In this document: positions 13,161-24,692 of the stretch, piece by piece | Numbering within the stretch: position 1 is the stretch's first letter | Layout of the letters: every line of letters begins with the position of its first letter | DNA from: Helichrysum umbraculigerum | Taxonomy: Eukaryota; Streptophyta; Magnoliopsida; Asterales; Asteraceae | NCBI GenBank assembly: GCA_949592205.1 | Contig: CATIUR010000001.1 | Span: forward strand, 210,868,250-210,932,249 | DNA: 64,000 bases | Reading direction: 5' to 3' | Position numbers and translations under genes: made by a program | Notes under the pieces: generated by a model | What the model was told of the DNA's origin: nothing | Seen by the model: the letters and a program-made list of their open reading frames with translations, nothing else | Database searches by the model: none

Positions 13161-13350
13161 CTTAAAAAGATCTCTGGCTAGAATCTTGAACTTTAGTAGG
13201 ATTGTAATAAAAATGGAGAGAAATGGTTTAATTCTAACTTTACTGAATTTAATATTTTGAAGATCCACCAAAATACATACACTGATTTTCTTGTGATTTT
13301 TAGTCAAAAACCAAAATATTTTTGAAAGATATGGAAAAAGGAAATGCGAT
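13161..13350 (-). other. Probable 5' UTR exon of the kinesin gene
   Basis: A strong donor TTTTTAAG|GTATGTTA at 13161/13160 would pair with the acceptor GTTTGCTAG|G at 12402/12401, placing the ATG six bases into the next exon. The exon frame is open but has no ATG, so it is read as leader. The 5' limit is unknown; the richer sequence begins near 13350. No calponin-homology coding sequence is present here. Confidence 0.55.
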
Positions 13351-13360
13351 GACACTGCCG

Positions 13361-14949
13361 GACTGCTTGTTCTTTTTTGGATTTGTTTTGTTTCTTTTAA
13401 AATTTAAAATTAATTTAATTTTATATTTCAAAATGAAATTATTTTTTTATTAATTTCATGAAGGGTGTCATTTAGGTTTTGATTATGTTCCCGCCTTGTA
13501 TGTTTGTACTCTTCTTGTTGGAGCTTTTAATGTTCCACTAAAGGCACTAATTATAGCTTCAAGAAGGATGTTACAAACTTTTAAACATTTAGCTTGGTAT
13601 AAGTTTGAATATGGTTTAGACTTTTAAATTATTTATAAATTAATAAATTTCTTGTGAATTAACTTTAGACATTACCATTTAAGTTTTATGGACTTACAAT
13701 GATAAATTATTTTTTTATATGGCCATGAGTTGTTTGGTGAAATTTATTAAGGTAACTCAAAATATAATTGCCCGTGTTCATTTATGTTCGTTCACCGTAA
13801 TGCTAAATAAACCCAAAATGAACATGTACACAACACACTATGTGTATACTAAAAATTGAAATACGAATTCAAATTAATAAAAGGCTCATAATATATAAAA
13901 ATTATTGTTCAAAATTCAAACTTTAAACAAATTATACAATACAATCTACATGTAGTATTTGGATATTGATAAACAGACGTAAATAAACCTTAAGAAACAC
14001 CTGCGAGAAGTTTACGAACATAAATTGAATAAACGAGACATAAGTTAGTGTTCATTCATTATACTATATACTCCGTATATACAAACATAAACGAGCCTCG
14101 CAATGAACGGTATATGAACTATTCGTTGAACTTACTAATGAGAATCTTCATCTTCTTTGATGTTTCAATTACCCAACCCAACCCATCTAGTCAAAGTTGT
14201 GAATTAAAGTTGTTAGCTATATACAAAGATAACAACTATAGATGTTGACTACACTTACAATTTTAAACGCAACAAAGATATGTATAATAAAAAGTTAAAT
14301 CTACTCATATAACAAATACAAATAACATTAAAATATCGAATATTGTTGCATGTAAGATAGGACTACACTTTACATTTCCATATCTAAAAATATTTTGCAA
14401 CTTTTATACAAAGTGGTACTTCCTTCGTCTCAATTTATGTGTACAATATTTTATTTTTTAATGTCCCAAAATTATTATTTACATGGCTATCAATAAGATA
14501 CATCTAATGCTTAAAGTTTAAACTTTTCTTATTAATTCAAGATTATTAATAATTCAATTTATGTTTGTATTTAATTCACTAAAACTTTCATTTTATTTTG
14601 TGATGTATTAAATGAGATATTTAGTTAAAAAAGAAACTTTAAATTTAATAAATGTACGTAGATGTTCTTAATGACAGCTTTAAGGGCTGTTAATATCATT
14701 TTCCATTTTAAAAAATACGGTTCAAAGCCTCAAAAGTCAAAACTAGCATTGGATTCATTGTATTTTATTTAAAGAAGAAGCCTAAAATCTTGACTTTTAG
14801 CTTTTTAGCTTTTTTAACCTTTAAAACAAACCATTAGCTTCTTAAAAAAAGCACATCCAAACAGTTAAAAAAAGCTATCCCAAACACCCCCTAACACTTA
14901 TGATTGATACAATAATAAATAAATAAAAATAATCAAGAAAGAAAGAAAG
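13361..14949. other. Divergent intergenic region with MITE fragments
   Basis: Promoter-side sequence for the minus-strand kinesin and the plus-strand exon at 14950. AT-rich with no coding frame worth keeping. Near 14421 the text CTTCCTTCGTCTCAATTTAT matches the terminal consensus of plant Stowaway-type MITEs, but the partner end is missing. At about 14770-14893 an AGCTTTTTAGC-rich stretch ending CCAAACACCCCCTAA resembles one end of an hAT-like MITE, similar in style to the one at 4648. Confidence 0.45.
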
Positions 14950-15186
14950 ATGATGGAATGGAAGGAAGAAGCAATGAACTCAGAAACCCTAGATCATCAA
15001 ATTTCGCATGACGTTGACAGCGATACAACTATCACAGGGACCGATGAATCATTATTATCATCTTCATCTTCATCAATTTCTCAATCGGAGATTCTGAAAA
15101 CAGTGGAGATTGTTGGACGCGACTCACTCGCAATCGTCGATAGCTTCCAATCATTATTTTCCTCTCTTCGTCTATCTCTGTCTCAT
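14950..15186 (+). CDS. First coding exon of an unrecognised plant protein (79 codons visible)
   Basis: ATG at 14950 (a second ATG follows at once). The product is acidic and Ser-rich, with a six-Ser run, then a predicted amphipathic helix EILKTVEIVGRDSLAIVDSF. The frame leaves exon-like composition at a candidate donor CTCAT|GTACCT (15186/15187, phase 0) and meets a stop at 15241 if unspliced. The style suggests a small coiled-coil subunit, perhaps BLOC/BORC-like, but I cannot assign a family. No following exon was found within the window. The next kilobases hold a MULE MITE and then a 15.8-kb retrotransposon, so either the rest lies past a huge intron or the gene is broken. Confidence 0.5.
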
Positions 15187-15368
15187 GTACCTACACACTC
15201 ATTTTTCAATTATCTTGTTCTTCTAACCGATTACACCAGTTAATTTCAGCTGAAGCTTATGTTATATAGTAGTGCAACTTATAGAAGTAATTGAAATCTA
15301 TTTACATATCATTTTTATTTTAACAATAGTCATGGAAATTGATGTCATGTATGTATAATGTGATTTTA

Positions 15369-16055
15369 GAGAAAAGTTCAATAATTTTTGAAAGAATGAA
15401 AGTACCAATGAGATTGTACCATTTGTACAAAAACCTATTTACCCTCAAGATCTTAAAAACTAATTGTCTCACAAATGGCAAATCAAAAAGTTATAAAAAT
15501 TGCATAATCAAATTCAGTGTTTTATCCTCTTCGATTTGCCATCCCTCAAGGCATACTTTCGACGAGTTTTGTTTTCTTCATTTTTTGGTGGGTTTCTCAA
15601 ATTACTAACACATGTGTCAGTGCTTGGTTGTACATTTAATTTGGGTTTATGGTTTAGGGTTTAGAAGGGTTTAATGTTAAGGGTTTAGTAGGATTTAGGG
15701 ATTAGAGTTTTGTAAAGCGTTTAGGGCTGAGGTTTATGTTTTAGGGTTTTGCAAAACCCTAAACCATAAACCCTAAACCCTGAATGCAACACTGTAACAC
15801 ATGTGTTAGTAATTTGTGAAACCCACCAAAAAACGAAGAAGAAAAAACTCATCGAAAGTATGCCTTGAGGGATGGCAAATCGAAGAAGATAAAACACTGA
15901 ATTTTATGGTGCACTTTTCATAATTTTTCAATTTGGCGTTTGCGAGATATTTAAGTTTCAAAAAGATGGGGTATGTGTGTTTTTGTACAAATGACACAAT
16001 TTCATTGGTTCTTCCATACTCCATAAAATAGTTGTACTTCCTTGATCCCATCTGT
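15369..16055. mobile_element. Fold-back MULE-type MITE with telomere-like core, 687 bp
   Basis: Almost the whole element is one inverted repeat: sequence at 15369-15700 returns in reverse complement at 15720-16055. It is flanked by a 9-bp duplication GTGATTTTA (15360-15368 and 16056-16064), the Mutator hallmark. The centre, 15740-15763, is a perfect 24-bp palindrome of TTTAGGG-like units, with scattered GGGTTTA repeats around it. The mirrored short open frames in the two arms are by-products of the repeat. Confidence 0.85.
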
Positions 16056-16064
16056 GTGATTTTA

Positions 16065-16315
16065 TATTGAAGATTAATTAAAGTTTATTCATAAAATTTG
16101 TGTTGAAGCTGGTGCATATACCGATTTGGTTACTCATTTGAGCATTAATCTTTTTTGTTTATGTCGAAGTGGTATTGTATCAATTGTGAATTGAGTTAAG
16201 GACTAAAAATTGTGTATATCAATATATAACCATAAAAGAAAAGAGAAACAAAAAAAAAAAACTTAAAAAGCCTGTGATAAAGGGAGAGGAGATAGAATAT
16301 ATATACATATATAAA
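16065..16315. other. Short spacer between MITE and copia element
   Basis: AT-rich sequence without recognisable features. It contains the left target duplication ATAAA (16311-16315) of the following retrotransposon. Confidence 0.6.
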
Positions 16316-16511
16316 TGTTATGGATAAATATGGAATGGATGTCCATATCTGTTATATTAGTTAGAGATTGTATTATATTATGAGACTATTTCTTACTTGT
16401 AGATTACTCCAGCTTGTAACTATATATATACCTCCTTGGTGAGATGAATAATACAATTCTTCATTCTCTCTTTTCCCTGTATCTTGTTCATTGTTCTTTA
16501 CTTTTACAACA
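16316..16511 (+). repeat. 5' LTR of the copia element
   Basis: 196 bp, starting TGTTATGGATAAATATGG and ending TTTTACAACA. A TATATATATA box lies at 16421-16430. It matches the 3' LTR at 31930-32124 except for a few substitutions and a small indel. Confidence 0.9.
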
Positions 16512-19500
16512 CGTTATCAGCACGAGTCTCTAACCTAAAGATTTAAAGTTCATAGCCGACGATTAACTTGAGGTAAGTCTTAAATTTTTCGTTGCTCATG
16601 TACCTCTAATTTTTCAATGCTCATGTCTCCTTATATAGTATATTTAATTGCATGAGCAATTTCATGATTTCATCTAGATACGTGGCATTATTGCATAATC
16701 TAACTGAATTGCATATTTATGTGATATTTGAAAGAACTGAACTTTGGTGATATTTATTTTACATACGTGTCACGATTGAGACTAACTATGGTGACGGGTG
16801 ACCCATATGAATTTTTTGAATTGATTTTAACTCTGATTGAAAATCTAAATACTCTTGTTTGGATGGTATGGTTTTATTTTATCAGATCACATAATTATAT
16901 TCCATTCACGATTTTAATCTTATTCTTAATTCGGATAATAGGTTTAGTTTACGATTTTAATCTTATATGTGGTTATTTTATTTTGATTTGTGAGATATTT
17001 TACTGTCGTGGAATATATGTCAAATTCTCATCATTCACCTATACTTTTGTTATTATGATACATCATGCATATAGTTTCAATCATTAAATTGCTAATTAAT
17101 TTACTGTTACTAATGGTTTGAGTGTGTTAATAAAATAAAAAAAAAAACAAAAAAAAATCGCTTCTTTAATTATAGTCTAAACTATATAACCGGTGGTGAT
17201 GAGTATTAATTGTTATTACACATAGTGTTTAATCTTAAAGAAAATTGTCTGTAGTTCGGCTGATCTTATTGTTATTGCTGAATTATTTTCATGGAAGAAA
17301 ATAATATAGATGGGCTTTTACTACCAAAGTCCATAAGATTTTTGTAAGAGAAAATTAACTTTTCTGTCTTTCTTGATGATGTGCATGATTAGCTTATATG
17401 AGAAAAGATTGTTTTATTTTAATCTTACGTGTAGGCTGCATGATTTTATTGTAGTATTAGTTTAGTTTTGAATGAGCTGAGAATGCTACTCATGATTAAG
17501 TTTGATTTATTTGATAAAAGGTTCATGTATGACACAATTCTGATTACTATTTTTATTATAAAAGATATAGATGAATAGATGAATATGAATAAAAATACAA
17601 TATGATGTATGCATCTTGATCACTTTTATTATAAACTTTGATATATCATTACTTTATAAGAAGAACTATATCTCTTCAAAATTGAACACGTCAAGTTTTA
17701 AAACTTCACCACGTATGATCTCAAAAAATGAGACTTTTCTCGATCTCATTCCTTACCTATCACCTTCCACATTCATCTTCTCCACCCAAAGATCACACAT
17801 AAGGTTCCTTTTTTCAATGATTAGGGTTTTCCTTAGATTTGCAAATACTTAGGGATTTAATGTATATTCATGTAATAGAGATAATTAAGTTTACTCCTTT
17901 GTTATAACTATATATCAGTTGATTTTTTTTATTATAATTTTAAGCCTTTTCATGTTGAAGTCAAGTTAAAGCCAAATATCATAAGAGTTCCTGCTAATTT
18001 TGTATGCATTCTAAATTTTCTTGCTAATTTTGATTTCGAGAATGTGTTTTATCAAATGTGGATTATAATGCATGTGATATCTTGAATTAGCTGGTTTTTC
18101 ATTACGATTATTCGGTGAAGTAATGATACAGAAAGTGCCCAAGTGGTGTTTGATGAAATGTGTAAGAGAAGTCTGGTACATGACAAGCTGTTAAGAGTCC
18201 TCCCTTTGTTTTTGTCAAACATTTAGCAAGTTCTTACACTACATTTAATATCCTTGTTCTTTAAATCTTGCAGGTGATTATTATTTGTAAAACAATGGAC
18301 TTTCCGCTTTTTCAGGTATTGAGGGTGCTGTCACATAAGACACTATATGTTCTATGATTGGGGTTTTAATTTAGTTTGCATTTTTTTGTTCTTTTACATT
18401 GTTGATACCAGAGCCTGCAGGTGAATAAGTCACTATGTATCAAAATCCGATGCAACTTAGAAAGTTTTTATTTCAACACGACATGGATGCGTCTAAACTC
18501 TGAAGTGGTATGATTTAATTAAAGTATACATTTCCCAAATAATAAGTAGGAAAGTTGATGTGTTTTTTTGGGATGCTGCTTATTTGGTAGATTTATAGTT
18601 TGAACTTGCAATCCATAAAACTAAGTTTATATGTTGTTGTTTGTGCTACTAATTTAATAAGATATTATAGTTTAGGCTTCCTGCCCTTGATAAGGAAGAA
18701 ATTAATGGTGTTTGTGTATTCTACTACCTGGCAAATTTAATTCAAGTTATTTTTGTTCTTATTGTCTTGGTCCTTTAACAGCCACCGTCAACCTCTAATG
18801 GAAATTTGATCCCCTGATCAGTGTTATTGGTTTAAAACTGAACTGATGGAAGCTTACAAGACTAAAATCTAAAATGATTAAGGTAAATTTAGATACCAAC
18901 TGCTATGTTTTCAAGCTTGACAAGCTAAATACATAAACGGGTGTTTCTTTGAAAGCTACATATTGTTTTACAGCAGTTATTAGTTATACATATACACAAC
19001 TTACTCCTTTTATAACTTCTTCTACAACCATTAGCATCTTAACTTAAAACCTCACCCGTATTCCTAGCAAAACGTTAGATTCTTTGCTAAAGAAAAAGTC
19101 CCCACCTTTTCTCATTTTGGTTACATCTGTTTCAGATATTCTAACTCAACTTGTTACAGAATCTGATTACTCATGAAACGATTGTGTTTTCTCTGTTTTG
19201 CAGAGTAAAAGGGGAACTAATGCTATTCATTAATTTATCCAATCTAACATGTGATGCTTGTAACAGATCTCACTCACTCTGGTACAGTACGAATAATTCT
19301 GAAAAACTTGTTGTTCTGTTATTTAATTTTCATTTGAAATTATTTTTAGGTTAGTAAACTGATTCCCTGTCCTTTTGTTATAAGCTATACAGATGCTAAC
19401 ATTAGTTATAGAATTTATTAGCGTTGCAATTCTTTTGATTATGGCAGGTTCATGTATATACCTGTATATAATACGATAGTCATAAAACCCCGTACTTCTA

Positions 19501-20090
19501 ATTGAAAGGTTCTTGGCCTTTTGGTATAACACATAATGTACGAGCACAATAATTTTCATTTTAATGATCATAACGATCGATGTATGTTTATCCTTTTTTA
19601 GGACATACTAGCTAAACCGACGCTGCTTTCTAAGCCATACTAAATTTTTTCTAGGGAACCTATTTTCTGATTTTTGAAAGTTCATCGGGTTTTCCTTTTA
19701 AGCTTCATCTCAATTCTACGTTTGCTCTTCTGTTGTTCTCTTATAGTTGTGTTCATGATAGTGCAACTGGACATACATTCACCTTTCCTTACCGAACAAC
19801 ATCATCCTTTAACTATGTTTAATTTTACATAATATTTAAATTTTAGATTTCTAACACTTTCTTATTCAGGACTACAAAAGAGTGAGTTGTTTGTGGAAGT
19901 GCAAGAGTGAAGATTCTGACGATGAGCTCAAATGATTTTGCTTTTAAATTGTACGGAGTGCAATGTTGGAGCTCCTTTAGTTTTGGTTCACTTTTTCGCA
20001 ATGTGCTATCAGAATCATTGTTGTGTATATTTCATTTTTAACACACTTGTTGATTTCCTCTTTTCATCACAAAAGCTACATGTACCCGTG
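16512..20090 (+). other. 5' internal part of the copia element, with foreign intron-containing sequence
   Basis: The part next to the LTR has the priming-site-like sequence and an AT-rich leader. No gag frame is recognisable. From about 17.6 to 20.1 kb the sequence looks like introns and short exons (pyrimidine tract plus CAG acceptors near 18275, 18316, 19201 and 19870), consistent with plant gene fragments carried by the Helitron whose 3' end lies at 20124. I could not place that Helitron's 5' end. Confidence 0.4.
18136..18228 (+). pseudogene. PPR-like gene fragment
   Basis: A short frame reads AQVVFDEMCKRSLVHDKLL and ends in a stop. A-x-V-F-D-E-M-x-x-R is the typical start of a pentatricopeptide repeat helix. 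Only about one repeat is present, followed by a splice-acceptor-like tract. It is probably a captured gene fragment; too short for certainty. Confidence 0.3.
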
Positions 20091-20124
20091 GGCTGCGCTT
20101 TAGCACAGCCTTTAAATTTCCTAG
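20091..20124 (+). mobile_element. Helitron 3' terminus
   Basis: Stem GGCTGCGC (20091-20098) pairs with GCACAGCC (20103-20110) with one mismatch and loop TTTA. A 14-nt tail ending in CTAG (20121-20124) follows, then T. This is the standard Helitron 3' structure. The element extends leftwards; its TC start was not located. Confidence 0.65.
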
Positions 20125-20746
20125 TATACATTATGTGATGGGATAATTGACACAATTTGTCTATTCTATTCATATACGAATTGGATTAATTTGTATAATG
20201 TTAAGCTTCTATTAATTTATTTTATCCTCATGGCATGATGTAAAGTGATAGATAATTTGCGTTATATTTCTATACTACTACAAAAATACGTCATGGGTTT
20301 TTGAATTGAATCTAAAGTATTACAAATCAAGTTCGCTTTATGATACAAGAGTTAACTATACTTTTTGATCTTGTACATGTTATTTATAAATCGACTATAT
20401 TGCTATTGTTTGATGTTATCGGTTTATATACTTAGAATATTGATAAGCCATATGTTATTAAATGTACCTTGGATTGTATATCATGTGTGGACGATTTTTG
20501 TAAGTGAACGAGTTTTTATGTCGTAGCTCTAGCCTCTATGTTTATAGTACTATGAAAAAATTAGAGGTAGACAACAAAAAATAAAAGCAAGTTTATCAAC
20601 CATGATGATTGTCTTTGATAGGAGTAACTGAGGAAAATTTATTTGTTGTATATGGTTGAGCTTCAAATATGGTTAGAACTTTGAAATTGTTTTGTTCTCT
20701 ATTTATTAATTTGATAATCTTTATAAGCATCTACAGTTGATTCTTA

Positions 20747-20851
<105 letters not shown>

Positions 20852-21955
20852 GCTTATAAGTTTGCAATTTAGAACATCTACTCTTAAGTGTGATTATTAT
20901 TTAGATTATATATATAGCAAGACTAGACATATATATATTCATTATTTTGATCCCCTTGATATGAAACGATATATATTTGCCATATAATTAATCTTTATGA
21001 TGGTTAAGTATAATGCTGATCTAGGATGATTTAACTTATGGCATTGACACTGTGAAATTGAATTAAGTTCTGAGAAGTAGATGGTAAACTTTCGTCATTT
21101 GAATTTGAGGATATGGTAAAATTCTCTATGATATGGTTGATTTAATTATTTTGTATGCTAGACACTGCGAAGATTGATTTATATGAATATTATTCTCGAT
21201 CATTGATTAACATGTCCTATCATTATAGTAAAACGACGTTAAATGGTGTTTATTGAGAATAAGACATCAATACATATATTGATTTTAAATATACAATCTA
21301 GATTACGCCTTACAAAATCAATTATCATGAAACTAAGTTTTCGATTATGTATTTGTACTTGATATGCATGTAAACCGATTGCAACTCTTGATTAAAATTG
21401 GATAAACGAGATTTTAAGTGAATAGTTTTACTATTGAATAAGTTTCAAATTGACTCATGAACTTTTGAATTGGTTGTGAAGGTACTGTAAATCATGTTAT
21501 TAGATTATAATGAGCATATACTGGTTTTCAATCCTCATGATCTATATTTCCCTCATATATTTATGATAGTACATTGATAAATGAGTTGATTCGGTCATGT
21601 GATTACATATCATTTACGCAACGGATCTTGACATGATACATAATTATAAGTTAAAGTCATACATGTATGAATTATGGATAGAGGCATACGCAATCTATGC
21701 TATTGTTATATATGTCAAATTATTTGTTATGTGGTATAATATGTTTCATTTATATGTATATCTATATTTTTGGTAGTATTATTCATGATAAATCATAGTA
21801 AATGATGAAAAGTAATATATAGATCAACTATTTGAATAAACATATTTTAAATGATGATGATGATAATAATGCATGCATTGGGGAAAGAAAAGCATAAAAC
21901 AATGATGCATGCAGTAACTTGTATTAAAAAGTCAAGTGCACTTGAAGCACGTATG
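20852..21955. other. Unassigned AT-rich internal copia sequence
   Basis: No coding frame, repeat structure or terminal motif is recognised here. By position it belongs to the copia interior between the Helitron end and the first solo LTR. Confidence 0.5.
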
Positions 21956-22169
21956 GTCATTGTTGCGACACGCACCGGTCGTTGGAATTTCTAATGGTGA
22001 CGTGGCACAGCAGTGGGTTTTTAATTTATAAGGCTGGGGCCTAGGGTTACTTATTATGCTAATCAAAGGGCTAGCAAAGGATAAGTATGACCTAGGATCG
22101 TTCTTCAAAGCGCGACAAATTGAAACTAAGGGGTTTAGAAACTTTTATGTATTTAGCTAGGGTTAAAAG

Positions 22170-24692
22170 TGTAACACCCGCCAAATTAGGACTAGTAATT
22201 AGTGCCTAATCCTATGTTAATACATGTAATTAGTTTTGTGTTAGGCTAATTAATGTATCGGAATATGTATTGATGAATATATACAAATATGCGATTTGAT
22301 TAAATCGTACGCTCTGCAAATCGAATGTAATTCGGTTCAATTAAATACGGACGTTGGTGATCAATTTTATTAAATAACGTGACATTATTTAATAACACTA
22401 TTATATCCAAAATATTATTTTGATAATATTTCATATTCAGTTCGTATAATACAATTGGTAACAACGCGATAAAATGTTAACGCGCAAACAAAACAAAATA
22501 AATAAAAGTTATGATTTATAACTCAAGTATTATGTATTTCGGTAAAATACTTCAACAAAAATATTGAATAATTATGCGCATTTTAAAACGTATAATTAAA
22601 CGTGTATAAAACTATTTAAATGTTTAAGACGACCGAGAAAACGAACAACACACGGAACAATATGGCGTAGACTGGAAGATGGAGGCTTTAAACAAAACCT
22701 CCACCTCCCACCTTTTCTTCCTCATTTCCACCAACACATTTCTCTCTCTCTTTCTCTTTTTCTCTCATCTTCACCACCTCACCATCATCACCATAAATCA
22801 CCAAAATCCACCACCAAACGAACTCGAAACTCAAAGCTCTTTTAGGAAAAACGACCACCATGCAACGATCTACAACCTCATCTTTTCGGATTTTCAATCC
22901 GACACTTTGTAAGTTTTCCGACAAAACCCGAAACTCTCCGTTTTTACTCATTTTTACGTTTTTATTGTTTATATACGTTCAAAATGTCCAAATATGGGTT
23001 GGGTAAAAGATTTGGACCGAATGGTCGCCGGAAAACTCGTTTTCGACACAAACTCCGGCCAACAGACCGCAACGTCGCAGTTGGCCCAGACATATTGCGA
23101 CGTCAGCTGCGACGACGCAATACCAATCACCACGTCGCATATAGCGACATCATCCCTAACGTTGCCTTGACTAGCGGACGTCGCACTTAGCGACGCAAAC
23201 CCTTACGTCGCAGAAATCAACAACGTCGCATATAGCGACGCCACGTACAACGTCGCATTAAATTGCGAAAGTCGCACATAGCGACGACATGCTCAACGTT
23301 GCAGTCAGGATCTGCGACGTTGCACCCAACGTCGCACAAATCAGAACCTCAAAAACACAGATTTTTACTAAGTGTCGAGACTCGAAATTTATCACTCGAT
23401 TTTACCCAAATTCAGATCCCAGATGCGTTTTTCACCAAAGCAATACAGTAGAAATAAAATTTTTTCGAGCTGACCTGGCATCTCGACCCCAGCCAGGGGC
23501 CAGCCCCTTGGACCCCGCCAGGGGCGCTGCCCCCGGACCCCCGTACTTAGATTCCGTAAGCACATTTCTTACCAAGTGTCAAACTTGTACGACTTGAAAA
23601 CGCTTATATGATACAACTTTTCAAATATAATGGAATATACTTTTCAAGTATAACACTTCGAAATCAACGTGATAACATCAAGACTATTATTACAATTAAT
23701 CACCAACGGGCCGTACACGTTTTCAAGCACTTAACAAATCAACCAAATCGAAAACATTTGGACATTTTAGTTGGACAGACAACTACAAGGTAGTCTTGAT
23801 AGATACCTACTCACATTTATAACCATCGCGTGTCGTGGACACCCTCAGGTTACAAGTCTTTGGACTTCATTACTCGGCTAATCAATCAAAGTTTATTAAG
23901 ATAAACTCTTCAGGCTCAGGTGAGTCTCATAGCCCCTCTTTTTACTATTTTACTCAGGGGTGTGATATACTGCTCGTTTTAACATGTGAACGCAAGTACA
24001 ACTTTTCAATATACTACATGAGTTATTTTCACTAATCATTTCAAAGCCCTCCATCAGCATAGTTGTTAATACGTTGTACCGTGAATATTAGTATATGGTA
24101 CCATATAGGATTGACCCTCCTCGTCCGGGTTAGCAAGCACTAACCGGGTAAACGGACGTACTAATATTTGGGAAGACGAGTGTTGATTAGGCACTCGTGG
24201 AGGCACCTCGCTCGGAATTCTCTATAGGGGACCCGACCCTCGAGTTAAGCTCAACTATGTGCTCATGGCTGTATACATATACATTATCAATTGCTGGATG
24301 CAATTCAATTATTTAAATCTTGCGGTTCATACTATAATACTTGATTTCAAACCTGTGAGCTCACCAGCTTTAGCTGACCCATTTTAGCATGTATCACAGG
24401 TACACCGCAGTAGGTTTTGGCTGCTAGCAGGATTACTATAGCTCGATTCAGCATGCAAACAATGGAGATTTTCTTGCATTAATATATTTTGTACAAGTAT
24501 TTATGTATTGAAATCTCTCTCAATCGAACACGAGCTATGTACAGCTTTAAATGTTGTAAACATTTACTATAATATTATATTTTGTTAAAACGACGCATAT
24601 AGAGTCGTTTGCTATATCTCTTTGTGCTTTGTATATTGATTAGTAACACCCAAATCGTGCTTCCGCAAACCATTAAATTTGGGGGTGTTACA
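22170..24692 (+). mobile_element. Gypsy solo LTR, 2523 bp, nested
   Basis: Begins TGTAACACCCGCC and ends GGGGGTGTTACA. These are the long inverted LTR termini common in chromovirus/Tekay-type gypsy elements. The 5-bp duplication AAAAG lies at 22165-22169 and 24693-24697. It carries an array of CGTCGC...GCGACG palindromes at 23095-23330. No pol remains. The small open frames inside (for example 22679-22912) are LTR leader, not genes. Confidence 0.9.
23095..23330. repeat. Array of CGTCGC(N5)GCGACG palindromes in an LTR
   Basis: Good copies are CGTCGCATATAGCGAC from 23133, CGTCGCACTTAGCGACG at 23179-23195, CGTCGCATATAGCGACG at 23224-23240 and GTCGCACATAGCGACG near 23271. Half-copies lie between and around them. 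The arms are 6 bp with an AT-rich 5-bp centre. Very CpG-rich compared with the surrounding AT-rich sequence. Confidence 0.85.

Noticed and set aside
13131..13355. 74-codon frame upstream of the kinesin ATG
   Set aside because: It starts with GTG, lacks ATG, and has a compositionally biased translation; better explained as 5' UTR exon.
15339..16051. Two similar proteins encoded in opposite directions
   Set aside because: They are the two arms of one inverted repeat in a MITE. Neither has expression signals.
16728..17087. 119-codon hydrophobic frame after the copia 5' LTR
   Set aside because: Starts mid-leader, AT-rich Ile/Phe/Tyr bias typical of random AT-rich frames; not gag.
22679..22951. 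Overlapping short frames on both strands starting at 22679
   Set aside because: They lie in the leader of a solo LTR with defined TSDs. CT-rich low-complexity translation, no domain.
23095..23330. CRISPR-like array of palindromes
   Set aside because: Spacing is irregular, spacers are not unique fixed-length units, and the context is a plant LTR.
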